This document shows, piece after piece, positions 12,501 through 21,201 of a stretch of 64,000 nt of DNA; within the stretch, counting starts at the first letter, position 1, and every line of letters begins with the position of its first letter. The notes beneath the pieces were generated by a model. It worked only from the letters and a program-made list of their open reading frames with translations. It was not told the DNA's origin and made no database searches. Both the position numbers and the translations under genes were made by a program. The DNA is from Dama dama (taxonomy: Eukaryota > Chordata > Mammalia > Artiodactyla > Cervidae): positions 125,124,501 to 125,188,500 of the forward strand of contig NC_083685.1 of the NCBI RefSeq assembly GCF_033118175.1, written 5' to 3'.

Positions 12501-15500
12501 CTTTCCCCCTCCCAGCACTGGTGGCTCCTGTCTCAAGACCCATGTGGTCCAACGAGAGATGCCTCCTTCAGGGCCCCGAGGAGGGGCTGGCATCCAAGCC
12601 TTGTGCGTGGTAACCCAGGTTCTGGCATGCCGTGAGAGGGTGCCCCACGGGGAAGCGCGGGCTCCGGTCCTGCTCTGGGTGACCCTGGGTGACTCAGGGG
12701 CTGGGTGGGCGCCTCCACACACCGGCTTCCTGGTTCCCACTCCCGGACTCCGTCCATGGTCCTCGCTCCCTGGCAACCCAGGCTGCCTCGGGTCCAGCCT
12801 CCACCTTCCACCCCACCGTTAACCCAAAGCCTCCAACACAAAGCGGGGAAGCCGGGCGGGCGGGACAGGGCAGTCAAGCCCAGCCGCATACTCACTTTGC
12901 CGCCTTTGCCCTGAGGGGCCGTCCACAGCTCTGCCCGCTTAAAGAGCATGGGGCAGCGCCTGGGCCACAAGCGAGTCAGCTACCGGGCTGCCAACACCGC
13001 CCCCGGGGAGGGCGAGGAGGAGACGGGAAACGGAGAGGGTGAGGGAGGGCAGGGGAGAACAGGGGAGAGGGCTGGAGTGCGTGTGAGCGAGGAGGAGCCG
13101 GCGCAGCGGTGGCAGCAGCGGAGTGGAGCTTCAATCTGCTGATTAATTCAGCCTGTTCCCGGTCACGCTGCAGATCGAGAGAGGGAGGAGGCGGAGGAGG
13201 AGACCGGGCTGCCAGTGCAGGAGGAGGTGGGGGAGGGAGGGGTGGAGAGGGGGAAGCTCGCAGGGGCTCTGCCAGATGTCGGGGGCTTGGCCCGTTCAGC
13301 AGGGGAGGCACCGCGGGGTGAGCAGCGGGGGACATACAGCTCAGGGCTCGGGAGGCACCCACCGGCGGAGAGGCTGAGCAGGAAATGGCTGCTGTCAGCC
13401 TGCAGCCCAGAGGGCAGCGGCCGGCATCAAGGAGGACCTGGCCTCTCAACACCCCAATCCCTTCCCTGGGGCCGTGTCACTGGGCGAGGTGAGGGGCCCC
13501 ACTGGGGGAAGCCCCCCCCCCGATCCCTGACACTCCAGCATGGAGCCACGCCAACCACAGCCCTGTCCGTTAGAGCTGCAGGAAGGAGGGGAGGGGGGAC
13601 TTGAGAGTTATTAATAGCAGCACATCCTAGAGGAGGGGAGAGTACTGACAAGTGAGAAAACGGGAGCAGGGACTTCCAGGAGGGCAGAGGCCGGGGGACC
13701 GGAGAGGGAGAGGGAAGAGCCCCTGAAAGGAAGCCTCTGGTGATCCCAGCAATGGACCAAACGCCTTCCCACCGGGTCGGGGGGAAGGGGCTCCAAGAGC
13801 CACTCATCAGAGTCAGTGCAGGGCTCAGCCAGCGGCCGCCCACCGACTGCATGCGGATGCACCTGCCCAGGTGCTGCTGGGACAGGACACCGGGCCTCGT
13901 CCCCGGAAGAAAGGGGGGGCTGGGGACCTTCTGGGGCTTCATTCAGGGCCTGGGTGTCACTCCGGGACCCTGAGTTTGACACACAGGAAGCTGTCAGAAC
14001 AGACCCCCTGGGTAAGCGGGGGCAAAAGACCCTGGGAGTGGACAAGAGAGCTCTCTGCCTCCTTCCAGGCCACCCTGAGGCTGGGGCAGGAACACCTCAG
14101 TGGAGAGGAAACAGCCTAACAGGTCCAAAACCGGAGCGCAGGGTGGACCTGAGGCGGTCTCTCCAGGGCCCTGCTTCCTAGACGACACCATCTCCTCTGC
14201 AGCCAGCCTCTCCCCTCCCTCTTCTCTAGCACAGTCCCCAGGGGGGCCCCACCCCAGGCCCCGCCAAACCCAGAGCTGAGTGGGGATGGGAAAGGAAGGG
14301 CCTGGGCTGCCCTGGGTGTTAAGGGCAGGAAGTCTCCCAGAGGACGGGGGAGGAGGGGTTGGCTTCAGAGGCAGTCACTCTGATGTTGGGCAGTGGCTTC
14401 AGCAAAGGGCCCAGGAGATTCCTGACCCCCAGCCCCGGCTCCCAGGTCACACTCCCCTTTAGCTTTCTAAAAAGACACTACTCTGGGGGAACCACAACTA
14501 AGCAAACACTGTCTCTCCGGTGCAACAGCCCATAGGGTCTGACCCGGGTGCTCCACGGCCCCCAGCACAGCCCTCTGGTGTCCAGTCCCGCCTTCCCAAC
14601 ACTGTCCGCTGCGGAAAGAGAAAGGGGAACTTCTGCATCTGAGAAGGAGAGACCCAGACCATCACTGCCAATGGTACATCCACCACGGGTTGGGGACAGG
14701 TGCCTGCGGAGGACCCTGAGGACAGGAGGGGGGGCGAGATGCAAAGGATCTACCGGCAACAGTCAAACAGTTGCCAGGCAATGACAGGCAACCTCACCAT
14801 CAACTCCCAGCATGTCAGCTCACCCACTCCTGTTGGAGGCCCCAGGGATCCACTTCAGAAGCCCACATTTACACAACTCACAAGGCACCTGAAGTAGAAA
14901 CGTCATCAGATCTATTACTTAGCTGCTTACCCTATGAATTCCTCGACTAGTCTGTGAGTCTCTGTAAGCCAAAGGCCATCCCCCAGGAGCCTAGAGCTCT
15001 ACCAACCCACAGTGAGCATTCCATGAATACAACTGATGATGGCAGTCATGGTGCTTTCTAGATCAGGAGAACATCTATCCAGAAAGAAAAAGAAGAGGAT
15101 GAAGGAAAACCCTCCCCGACAAAGGGCATCCAGCCTGGGTTCACAAGTGTTCTTTGAGAACAAGTGGCTTGAGAGAGAAGCCAGCCCCTGGACCACAGAA
15201 ATCTGTTTCCCTGATTCAACAGTAATGGGTGTTTCAGTCACAGGCTGGAACCAGAGGAAGATACTGTCCTCTGTTTTGGGGACATTCAACCTCACCCAGG
15301 CAGGCCACCTCATCACCACATCGTAACCTTTGGAGGGAGGGCGCTCCCTGGAATTGAGCAGTGCATGGCCCTTGCAACTGTACGCAGCAGCCTTGCACCC
15401 AGGCTGGGGTGGGACAAGTGGAGCTTTGCCTGCGTGCCAATCCCTGCTAGGATGGACACCTGCACTGCAGCCAGAGGCCTCTGTGAGCAGGAAGCTGAAC

Positions 15501-17188
15501 ACACCTGCCTTAAGCTCAGGTCCACGAGCCTGCTTCACAGCCCACCCAGAGGCACGTGAAGCCCGGAGCTGAACATGTCAGCAGTCAGCCAGGTTCCAGT
15601 GTGTGGACCCACGGCTCTTTCCCCAGACCTCCCAAGATCTCTTTGGCAGGAAGATCACTATCGCTAAGTTCAAGTCAATAAATATTTACTAAGCACTTGC
15701 TAATGATACATGGCTGAGAGGTTAAAACCTCTGCCTGGAATGCAGAAGACCCCGGTTCAATTCCTGAGTTGGGAAGATCCCCTGGGGAAGGAAATGGCAA
15801 CCCACTCCAGTACTCTTGCCTGGAGAACCCCATGGAGGGAGGAGCCTGGTAGGCTACAGTCCATGGGGTCGCAAAGAGTCGGACACGACTGAGCGACTTC
15901 ACTTCACTTCACTTCAAGCCCTTGCTACATGTCAGGCTCTATGCTAGGAGCCAGGGACGCTGAGATAAAGCGGGACAAACAGATGGTGTCAGCACGGCAT
16001 AGCAAGCACGATGGTGGAGGGGCTGTGAATGCTGGAAGAAGGGGCTCTGGGGGGATGAGGATGTACCTGGAGGTCACGCCTAAACCAGGTCTTGAATGAA
16101 AGAAAAGTAGAAGTCTGGCAGGAAAAAGTGGGAGGAGGGGATTAGGTTAACAGCCTACACATGAAGTGTGTGCCCAAACTCTGAAGTGCTTAGAATTACC
16201 AGTGGTGGGACTTCCTTGGCAGTCCAGTGGTTAGGACTCTGTGCTTCCACAGCAGGGGGCACAGATCTGATCCCTGTTCAGGAAACTAAGATCCCACAGG
16301 CCACACAGCACACCCCCCAGAAAGAGAATTACCAGTGGTAAAGGCCAAGGGGAGGCGGGGGATGCTGGGCCAACGGGCGTAAGTGGGCATGTGGAGGGCT
16401 CTGGACCCCACAGTAAAGGTTTCGGCAGGTGACGCAGTGACTTTTAAGCAGGAACAACAAAAGGTCAGCTCTGCATTTTGGGTAACTTTCCCTGCCTGCC
16501 CAGTAGAGACAGGGGGTCAGAGACAGGCGGACCTGCTAGGAAGGTGTGACAGGAGTCCAGGCAGAGATGGAAGGACCTCCTTTAGGGCAACCTTCATCCC
16601 AGGAGAGGGGTGCTTGGATCGACAACAAATCTACCTCCGCATAAAGATGGTGTATGTGGAGGCTGGGGGTGCCCAAGGCAGGCTGGGGGAGGCTGCCTGG
16701 ACCCCCGTGAGGGGCTCACCCCCAGCTGGTTCAGCAGCTGTGCCTGGAGTCTAACTGGGAAGCTCTTCCCTAACCACAGAGAGGGCGCCGGACAATACTC
16801 AACACGGCTCGGCAGGTTGGGGCAGAGCCCGGCAGAGGGCAAACAAGCGAAAATACACAGCCCTGGGCGAGGAGTGGAGGCTGGCTGGGAGCCAACCCTG
16901 ATCGGGAACCAGCTCCCATGCGGCCACGTTCACTGGTCCACCCTCCGCCCTTGAGTCCCAGCTCCCGCAGTCTGCGCGTTCCGGCCGGTCAATGGCCCCG
17001 CCGAGGGATCAGATCATGTGCTCCAAGCCCCAAAGCCACACACCCCACCCCTCACTTTCAGCGTCAAGCCCCCACCGGAGGACCTCCCAGGGAAACGCAG
17101 GCCAGGAGAGTCCAGCAGAAACACACTGACAGGAGTCCCCAGGAAGGCAACCGTCACGGCCTACCTCGTGCTTCTCCTTCAGGTCCAT
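360..17188 (-). CDS. TMEM94: TMEM94, 5' part of the gene (17 coding exons, 3' half outside window)
   Basis: Conceptual splicing of 17 minus-strand exons gives about 804 residues that closely match what I know of mammalian TMEM94 (KIAA0195; about 1,356 residues in human). Every exon has AG/GT borders. Cumulative lengths keep phase at all 16 junctions, which random ORFs would not do. The family is a multi-pass ER membrane protein related to P-type ATPases, reported to act in magnesium handling; human biallelic loss causes a neurodevelopmental syndrome. Visible here are two hydrophobic segments early in the protein (coding exons 3-4), an actuator-like stretch with EGDIIALRPGQ in exon 5, two more hydrophobic segments (exons 7-9), then a large cytoplasmic part. 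The catalytic-like C-terminal half lies left of position 1. No frameshift or premature stop is seen, so the copy looks functional. Identity is from remembered family sequence, not a search. Confidence 0.95.
690..792 (-). CDS. TMEM94: TMEM94 coding exon 16 (residues 698-732)
   Basis: Encodes TEQMLSHGTADVVLEACTDF, then WDGADIYPLSGSDR. Acceptor AG at 794-793. The donor is the GTCGGTGAGG at 689; a second GT six bases on is rejected because only the first keeps frame with exon 17. 103 bases. Confidence 0.94.
1143..1316 (-). CDS. TMEM94: TMEM94 coding exon 15 (residues 640-698)
   Basis: Encodes FTPGAKELFKQGNHLALYRL, then LGRLSCVTKRRPPLSHMISL and FIKDTTTS. Acceptor AG at 1318-1317, donor GTGAGC at 1142-1137. 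174 bases; the final serine codon is split A|GC. Confidence 0.96.
1460..1775 (-). CDS. TMEM94: TMEM94 coding exon 14 (residues 535-640)
   Basis: The largest exon here (316 bases). Encodes TQHGPEGEPYEAEDFVCDYH, then NPSCIQFDDSNWQLHLTSLK and LCELARLIG. Acceptor AG at 1777-1776, donor GTAGG at 1459-1455. Ends one base into a glycine codon. Confidence 0.96.
2320..2535 (-). CDS. TMEM94: TMEM94 coding exon 13 (residues 463-534)
   Basis: Encodes PHERDALLAGSLNAPLHLSN and a low-complexity His/Pro/Gly stretch, then SVSFSRDTEGGEDDDPGK, an acidic probably disordered linker. This is the least conserved part relative to the human protein I remember. Acceptor AG at 2537-2536, donor GTGAGG at 2319-2314. 216 bases. 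Confidence 0.92.
2742..2894 (-). CDS. TMEM94: TMEM94 coding exon 12 (residues 412-462)
   Basis: Encodes VLCCVDKQGILSWPNPSPE, then ETVLFFSGKVEP and STRSFCHPE. In P-type ATPases the phosphorylation loop follows the fourth helix; here the corresponding stretch (VDKQG) is not the canonical DKTGT, in keeping with TMEM94 being a divergent member. That comparison is my inference. Acceptor AG at 2896-2895, donor GT at 2741-2740. 153 bases. Confidence 0.95.
3002..3106 (-). CDS. TMEM94: TMEM94 coding exon 11 (residues 377-411)
   Basis: Encodes EMLRCIWGHFLRV, then TSPTLSHSSSLLHSLGSVT. Acceptor AG at 3108-3107, donor GTGAGG at 3001-2996. 105 bases, phase 0. Confidence 0.94.
3354..3410 (-). CDS. TMEM94: TMEM94 coding exon 10 (residues 358-376)
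   Basis: A short 57-base exon encoding LAKFSEDTLSSYTEAVSSQ, on the cytoplasmic side of the fourth helix. Acceptor AG at 3412-3411, donor GT at 3353-3352. Confidence 0.94.
3786..3902 (-). CDS. TMEM94: TMEM94 coding exon 9 (residues 319-357), fourth membrane segment
   Basis: Encodes VNGVLPILPLLFPVLWVLAT, a clear hydrophobic helix, then CGEARVLAQMSKASPSSL. Acceptor AG at 3904-3903, donor GT at 3785-3784. 117 bases, phase 0. Confidence 0.95.
4162..4248 (-). CDS. TMEM94: TMEM94 coding exon 8 (residues 290-318)
   Basis: Encodes ASFLITNALRFMLKAPG and ends QYTLLQLQ. It completes the third membrane helix begun in exon 7. Acceptor AG at 4250-4249, donor GTAAG at 4161-4157. 87 bases, phase 0 both ends. 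Confidence 0.94.
4474..4576 (-). CDS. TMEM94: TMEM94 coding exon 7 (residues 255-289)
   Basis: Encodes WCLDMALSRPVTALDNERF and the start of the third hydrophobic segment (YAVPVVL). Acceptor AG at 4578-4577, donor GT at 4473-4472. 103 bases, ending in phase 0. Confidence 0.94.
4742..4925 (+). repeat. CHR-type tRNA-Glu SINE
   Basis: Diverged copy in a TMEM94 intron: GACTTCC head, GGTTCGATCC B-box, GGGGAACTAAGATCCCACAG body and an AAATAAATAAATAA tail. Confidence 0.8.
5079..5230 (-). CDS. TMEM94: TMEM94 coding exon 6 (residues 205-255)
   Basis: Encodes DDEHIVLEPGDLFPPFSPPP, a proline-rich stretch and then RVLETPVIDNIR. The LEPGD motif continues the actuator-like fold started in exon 5. Acceptor AG at 5232-5231, donor GT at 5078-5077. 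152 bases; the last arginine codon is split AG|G. Confidence 0.95.
5597..5799 (-). CDS. TMEM94: TMEM94 coding exon 5 (residues 137-204), actuator-like region
   Basis: Encodes DALRDGKEVKWPDAMYPDLH and later VEGDIIALRPGQESF. The GDII-L-GQE pattern resembles the beta-strand region of the P-type ATPase actuator domain. Acceptor AG at 5801-5800, donor GT at 5596-5595. 203 bases, ending in phase 0 after GIK. Confidence 0.95.
5978..6114 (-). CDS. TMEM94: TMEM94 coding exon 4 (residues 91-137), second membrane segment
   Basis: Completes the split serine, then encodes RGVELVNAS and the hydrophobic helix ALFLLLLLNLVLIG, followed by a basic cytoplasmic linker (GRQDRLKRREVERRLRG). Acceptor AG at 6116-6115, donor GT at 5977-5976. 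137 bases; ends with one base of an aspartate codon. Confidence 0.94.
6404..6531 (-). CDS. TMEM94: TMEM94 coding exon 3 (residues 49-91), first membrane segment
   Basis: Begins EMWRNSF and contains the first strongly hydrophobic helix (ASLMLLAVLLLLACC) followed by GGQPAG. Acceptor AG at 6533-6532, donor GT at 6403-6402. 128 bases, so it leaves a split serine codon (AG|C) completed by the next exon. Confidence 0.94.
7249..7368 (-). CDS. TMEM94: TMEM94 coding exon 2 (residues 9-48)
   Basis: 120 bases, phase 0 at both ends. Encodes GEPPLALGLSTRK followed by a helical, charged stretch ending LTWK. Acceptor AG at 7370-7369, donor GT at 7248-7247. Because it starts and ends in phase 0, any upstream coding exon ending in phase 0 can join it, which matters for the alternative first exon at 12896-12949. 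Confidence 0.95.
7369..7592 (-). other. TMEM94 intron upstream of coding exon 2
   Basis: GC-rich unique intron with a pyrimidine tract before the exon 2 acceptor. Nothing else recognised. Confidence 0.6.
7595..7712 (+). repeat. CHR-type tRNA-Glu SINE
   Basis: GACTTCCCTGGCGGTCCAG head, tRNA-like B-box (GGTTTGACCCC), AACTAAGATCCCGCAGGCC body and an A-rich tail. Confidence 0.88.
7893..8080 (+). repeat. Bov-tA SINE
   Basis: tRNA-like head (GGTAAAGAATCCGCCTGCAA) followed by a Bov-A unit ending GTCGCAAGGAGTCCGACGTG. Such Bov-A units are derived from the BovB 3' end. Confidence 0.9.
8780..9236 (+). repeat. Old L2-like LINE 3' fragment
   Basis: Degenerate segment ending CTCAATGAATACTTGCTGAA with GAATGAATGAA-type tail, as in L2 3' ends. 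Family call is by eye. Confidence 0.5.
9281..9500 (-). repeat. Bov-tA SINE
   Basis: Reverse copy: TCTGACTCTTTGTGACCCGA Bov-A unit, then the inverted tRNA-like head ending CCACCTGGGAAGCCC. Confidence 0.92.
9501..12879 (-). other. TMEM94 intron, largely unique sequence
   Basis: GC-rich unique DNA with no recognisable SINE, LINE or exon, apart from a CTCF-like motif at about 10000-10010. Open frames on both strands are long only because the GC content is high; none shows a recognisable product. Confidence 0.6.
12880..13335 (-). promoter_or_regulatory. GC/CpG-rich block, probable internal promoter of TMEM94
   Basis: This block has high GC and many CG dinucleotides compared with the flanking intron, polypurine/polypyrimidine tracts (GGAGGAGGCGGAGGAGG on plus) and no TATA box. 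It lies directly upstream, on the minus strand, of the ATG and splice donor at 12949-12896. A CpG-island promoter for a shorter TMEM94 transcript is the simplest reading; an enhancer is possible. Confidence 0.5.
12896..12949 (-). CDS. TMEM94: Candidate alternative first coding exon of TMEM94
   Basis: On the minus strand an ATG at 12949 opens 18 codons (MLFKRAELWTAPQGKGGK), ending exactly at a strong donor (AAA|GTGAGTATG, GT at 12895-12894). It ends in phase 0, so splicing to coding exon 2 (GEPPLALG...) is in frame. It would replace the 8-residue MDLKEKHE start with 18 residues. It sits at the downstream end of a CpG/GC-rich block that looks like a promoter. The start context is weak (C at -3 and +4). 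Whether it is a real transcript is inference; it could also be used as 5' UTR only. Confidence 0.5.
13336..15702 (-). other. TMEM94 intron between the candidate promoter and the first Bov-tA
   Basis: Unique, GC-rich at the left end. Around 14885-15010 there is faint L2-like sequence. No exon or young repeat is seen. Confidence 0.55.
15703..15915 (+). repeat. Bov-tA SINE with target-site duplication
   Basis: Complete head plus Bov-A unit ending in a (CACTT)n tail (ACTTCACTTCACTTCA). Near-identical flanks AAGCACTTGCTA (left) and AAGCCCTTGCTA (right, about 15916) look like the target-site duplication with one mismatch. Confidence 0.92.
16207..16325 (+). repeat. CHR-type tRNA-Glu SINE
   Basis: GGGACTTCCTTGGCAGTCCA head, AAACTAAGATCCCACAGGCC body and short tail. 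Confidence 0.88.
17165..17188 (-). CDS. TMEM94: TMEM94 coding exon 1 (residues 1-8, start codon)
   Basis: The ATG at 17188 opens MDLKEKHE, the usual TMEM94 N-terminus, followed by a GTAGG donor at 17164-17163. The start context (GCCCATGG) has G at +4. A possible acceptor (CTGCAG) at 17202-17201 would make the exon 17165-17200 with a 12-base 5' UTR. About 9.8 kb of intron separates it from the next coding exon. A rival first exon sits inside that intron at 12.9 kb. Confidence 0.85.
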
Positions 17189-17589
17189 GGGCCCAGGGCA
17201 CTGCAGGCATGCCCAGAGGAAGGTGGTCACCCCCGAAAGGAAGGTTCCTTTGCAACATGTACGCACCCCAGTGACTCTGTCCGTTACTGTGACATCTGGA
17301 GAGAAAAAGAAGAAGGAGGTCCCATGGGGCCGCTGCTGTGAAACACCAGAGTATCACCCCAACAGTCGAGCAGGACGTGGAGGAGATGGTGCCCTGGCCG
17401 CTGGGCCCCAGCCTGTCCTGGCAGCTGGCAGCTTTACAAAGTCAGGAGGGAGACGGCTACGGAGGGAGGGATGCTGGAGGGCTGCGAGCTTCCCCTCTTT
17501 GAACCCTCATTTTTGGAGGCATGTACGCTTTGTTCTTTGACTTGCTGACTTTCGGCAAGCAGGAAAAGCTGTGGCTCATCAGCTCTTTG

Positions 17590-17712
17590 TTTTTATTTTC
17601 AGCAGCACTGCATGGCATGCGGGATCTTAGTTCCCCAACCAAGGATCGAACCCACACCTCCTGCAGCGGAAGTGCAGAGTCTTAACCACTGAACCACCAG
17701 GGGAGTCCCTCC
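17590..17712 (-). repeat. CHR-type tRNA-Glu SINE (inverted)
   Basis: GGGATCTTAGTTCCCCAACC and ACCACCAGGGGAGTCCC mark an antisense copy, in the intron upstream of the first TMEM94 coding exon. Confidence 0.88.
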
Positions 17713-17737
17713 TTGGCTCTTTAAAAGTGAAGGTGTG

Positions 17738-17845
17738 GGACTTCCCTGGTGGTCCAGTGTTTAAGACGCTTCCACTGCAGAGGGTGTGGGTTCCATCCTT
17801 GGTCAAGGAACTAGGAATCCTGCATGCCCCTCCCCCCAAAAAGTG
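17738..17845 (+). repeat. CHR-type tRNA-Glu SINE
   Basis: GGGACTTCCCTGGTGGTCCA head with a diverged body; in opposite orientation to its neighbour 25 bp away, so the pair forms an inverted repeat. Confidence 0.85.
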
Positions 17846-18204
17846 AAGGTAAACTGGAACCTAGATACAACTGAAATAAACAGGCAAATGGTGGAGAGAG
17901 CAGCAGAGATGATTGGGGTAGAAACATGCTTGTTCCACCTTGTGGGAAACACACACCGTATGCAGACACGCACACGTCCACGGGCCGCGGGCCTCTCTAG
18001 CAGCTGGTCAATGGGGCAGTGCTCAGTAGGCACCTGGGTGGGTGCCCCAGGCTGAGGGGTCCAAGGTGACAATAATGTGGAATATGAAGATTAGTCTCAC
18101 CTCCCCACCTCTTACTCCCTCCCCATGTAACCCCCGACCCTCACCCATACACACTTTATAATTTCAGATCAGTGTTTGGGTAAAGAGTGCGTGCTTGTGT
18201 GCGT

Positions 18205-18412
18205 GCAGATTAAGTTGCTTCAGTCATGTCTGACTCTGCAACTCTATGGACTGTAGCCCGACAGTCTCCTCTGTCCATGGGATTCTCCAGGCGAGAATAC
18301 TGGAGGGGGTTGCCATGACCTGCTCCAGAGGATCTTCCCCACCCAGGGATCGAACCCGCGTCTCTTATGTCTCCTGCATTGGCAGGCGGGTTATTGACCA
18401 CTGGGAAGCCCA
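18205..18412 (-). repeat. Bov-tA SINE
   Basis: Reverse copy beginning TTGCTTCAGTCATGTCTGAC and ending at the inverted head before TGGGAAGCCC. Confidence 0.9.
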
Positions 18413-19094
18413 ATTAGCTGAGAGAGCAAACTAACCTGCTGACCAGGGCAGTTCTCTTGGGGCCAATGGCACAGCCTTGTTAAGAGGAGCTGGTCAGAAG
18501 CCCAGGAGAACTGTCTAGAAACAATTAAAAAAAAAAAAAGCTGTGTCCAGAGGACCCCAGGCAGGAGGCCCAGGCGCTGCAGGCACTAAATCCGACCCAC
18601 GATCCCATCCAATCCCTCACGGCCTGCATGGCTGAGTCTGCCCGTCCCTCTGCTCTGCCAAGCAGGGCTCTCACAGTCCCGGAGGTCAGAGGCAGCCAGC
18701 TGACATGGGATCCGGGGAGGCTGAGTGTGCGTCTCCCCAAGGCTGCTCTGACTCGGGCACCCAGGCCCTGTTTACGAGGACAGCTCAGGGTCCCCATGAC
18801 AGCCCATCCCAGCGGGGGCTGGAAGAGGCAGTCCCCACACAGGGAGAGGCATCAGGAGCCAGGCAGAGATTCTGCTCAAGCTCCCCGCCAACACCACCAG
18901 GGTGAGATGACTGTGCGGCCAGCTGGAACCGCAGCAGCTCCGAGGGCAGCCAGGAGCACGACATTCTTCTGTGAGTCTCTGTGTTCCCATCACTCCATAC
19001 ATGGGATTCTGGGAGAGAGCCGGCCTTAACTGCCTGATCTGAAACCAGTAGCTGTATCCTTAAAGGGCCAGGTCTACTCTCCGCCCGCTGTGAA

Positions 19095-19255
19095 AAAACC
19101 CACAGGCTTCAAAGCCAAACACCGGTGGGTTCAAATCCTGGCTCCATCATGTGTCAAGTGCCAAATGACCTTGGCAAATCACTTGCCTCTCTGAGCCTCA
19201 AGGTCCTTGTTCAATGAATGGGAGTGATGATACCTATTTCACAGTATTAATATTG
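19095..19255 (+). repeat. MIR SINE
   Basis: Core pattern GGGTTCAAATCCTGGCTCCA, CTTGGCAAATCACTTGCCTC and TTCACAG in MIR order. Confidence 0.75.
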
Positions 19256-19269
19256 ATACACACCCATAC

Positions 19270-19492
19270 ACGCATGCTTGCTAAGCCACTTCACTAGGGT
19301 GCAACTCTGCGACCCTATGGACTGTAGCCTGCCAGGCTCCTCTGTTCATGGGGTTCTCCAGGCAAGAATACTGGAGTGGACTGCCGTGCCCTCTTCCAGG
19401 GGATTGTCTTGGCCCAGGGATTGAACCCACGTCTCTTAAGTCTCCTGCATTGGCAGACAGGTTCTTTACCACTAGCACCACCTGGGAAGCCC
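19270..19492 (-). repeat. Bov-tA SINE
   Basis: Reverse copy, CTCTGCGACCCTATGGACTG through CCACCTGGGAAGCCC. Confidence 0.92.
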
Positions 19493-19958
19493 AACACACA
19501 TCCATAAGAATGACTAAAATGAAAAATAGTGACAGTACATACTGTTGGTGAGGATACAAACTTGGAAATTACCGGTGGGACTATCACATGGTATAACCAC
19601 TTAGGAAAATGTTTTGGCAGTCTCTGATAAAGTAGAGGTGACTGCTGAATAAGGCGGGCGTTAGAGGCACCAACCTCTGACACCACCACCTCACCCTGGG
19701 AGTGTAGTGGAAAGTCCATGTGTAACTTTACAATCAGCCCTCCAAATCTATGGTCCTGCCTTTGTGGATTCAACCAACCACAGATCATGTAGCATTCTGG
19801 TTCATAAGAAATATATATATAAGTGGATTCATACACTTCAAGGGCCAATTATAAACACTTATTAAATGACCAGGTAATCAAAATATATGCCCTCACAAAT
19901 AGTCATAGCACTTTCATTCAAAATAGCCCCAAACTGGAATAATCCAAATGTCCACTCA

Positions 19959-20627
19959 ACATTGAAAAAACTAAGATCATGGCATCCAGTCCCATCACTT
20001 CATGGCATATAGATGGGGAAACAATGGAAACAGTGACAGATTTTATTTTCTTGGGCTCCAAAATCACCTCTAATGGTGACTACAGCCATGAAATTAAAAG
20101 ATGCTTACTCCTTGGAAGAAAAGCTATGACAAACCTAGATAGCATATTAAAAAGCAGAGACATTACTTTGCCAACAAAGGTCCATATAGTCAAAGCTATG
20201 GTTTTTCCAGTAGTCATGTATGGATGTGAGAGTTGGACCATAGAGGAGGCTGAGCACCAAAGAATGGATGCTTTCAAACTGTGGTGCTGGAGAAGATTCT
20301 TGAGAGTCCCTTGGACTGCAAGGAGATCAAACCAGTCAATCCTAAAGGAAATCAATCCTGAACATTCATTGGAAGGACTGATGCTGAAGCTCTAATACTT
20401 TGGCCACCTGATGCAAGAGCCAACACATTAGAGAAGACCCTGATCCTGGGAAAGGCTGAAGGCAGGAGAATAAGGGGATGACAGTGGACAAGATGGTTGG
20501 ATGGCATCATCGACTCAATGGACATGAGTCTGAGCAAGCCTTGGGAGATGGTGATGGACAGGGAAGCCTGGTGTGCTGCAGTCCATGGGGGTCGCAAAGA
20601 GTCGGACATGACTGAGCTAGTGAACAA
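19959..20627 (+). mobile_element. BovB (RTE) LINE, 5'-truncated 3' end, inserted in L1
   Basis: Encodes the ORF2 C-terminal region (SWHIDGETMETVTDFIFLGS, VMYGCESWTIEEAEH, RRSNQSILKEINPEH). It is flanked by 7-bp direct repeats CCACTCA (19952-19958 and 20628-20634). The frame is broken near the end. BovB is an RTE-clade retroposon whose spread among squamates and ruminants is well known. Confidence 0.93.
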
Positions 20628-20810
20628 CCACTCACAGGTGAATGGATGAACATGGTATGATTAATGCATATAATGGAATTCTACCCAGCAACAAAACAGA
20701 ATAAAGTACTGATACATACAACAATGTGGCTGAATATCAAAAACATCTGATGAGTGAAAGAAGCCACTCACAAAAGAGTGCCTACTGTATGATTCAACTT
20801 ACATAAATTC

Positions 20811-21020
20811 TATTGTTGTTTAGTCATTAAGTAGTGTCTGATTCTTCGCGACCCTATGGACTGTAGCCCTCAAGGCTCCTCTGTCCATGGGATTTCCCAG
20901 GCAAGGATACTGAAATGGGTTGCCATTTTCATCTCCAGGAGATCTTCCAGCCCTAGGGATTGAATCTGTCTCTCCTACATTGCAGGTGAATTCTTTACCA
21001 CTGAGCCACCTGGGAAACCC
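20811..21020 (-). repeat. Bov-tA SINE inserted in L1
   Basis: Reverse copy from TTGTTGTTTAGTCATTAAGT to CTGAGCCACCTGGGAAACCC; L1 sequence resumes on both sides. Confidence 0.9.
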
Positions 21021-21201
21021 ATATAAAATTTAGAACAGTCAAAACTAATCAATCATGGCAGCAAGCAGATCAGGAGTTGCCTGGGGTCAGGGAGAGGGAA
21101 TGACCACAAAGGACACAGGGATCTTTTGTTTGATATTGCGACTGTGACTGGTGGTTATGGGATGTATGCATTTGTCAAAATTCTTTGAGCTATAGATTTA
21201 T

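Larger units (their letters stand above)
19493..21198 (+). mobile_element. L1 3' fragment split by two later insertions
   Basis: Old L1 ORF2-end/3'UTR sequence (AATAGCCCCAAACTGGAATA, ATGGAATTCTACCCAGCAAC, GAAAGAAGCCACTCACAAAA). Its three pieces (19493-19958, 20635-20810, 21021-21198) become continuous when a BovB and a Bov-tA are removed. Confidence 0.82.
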
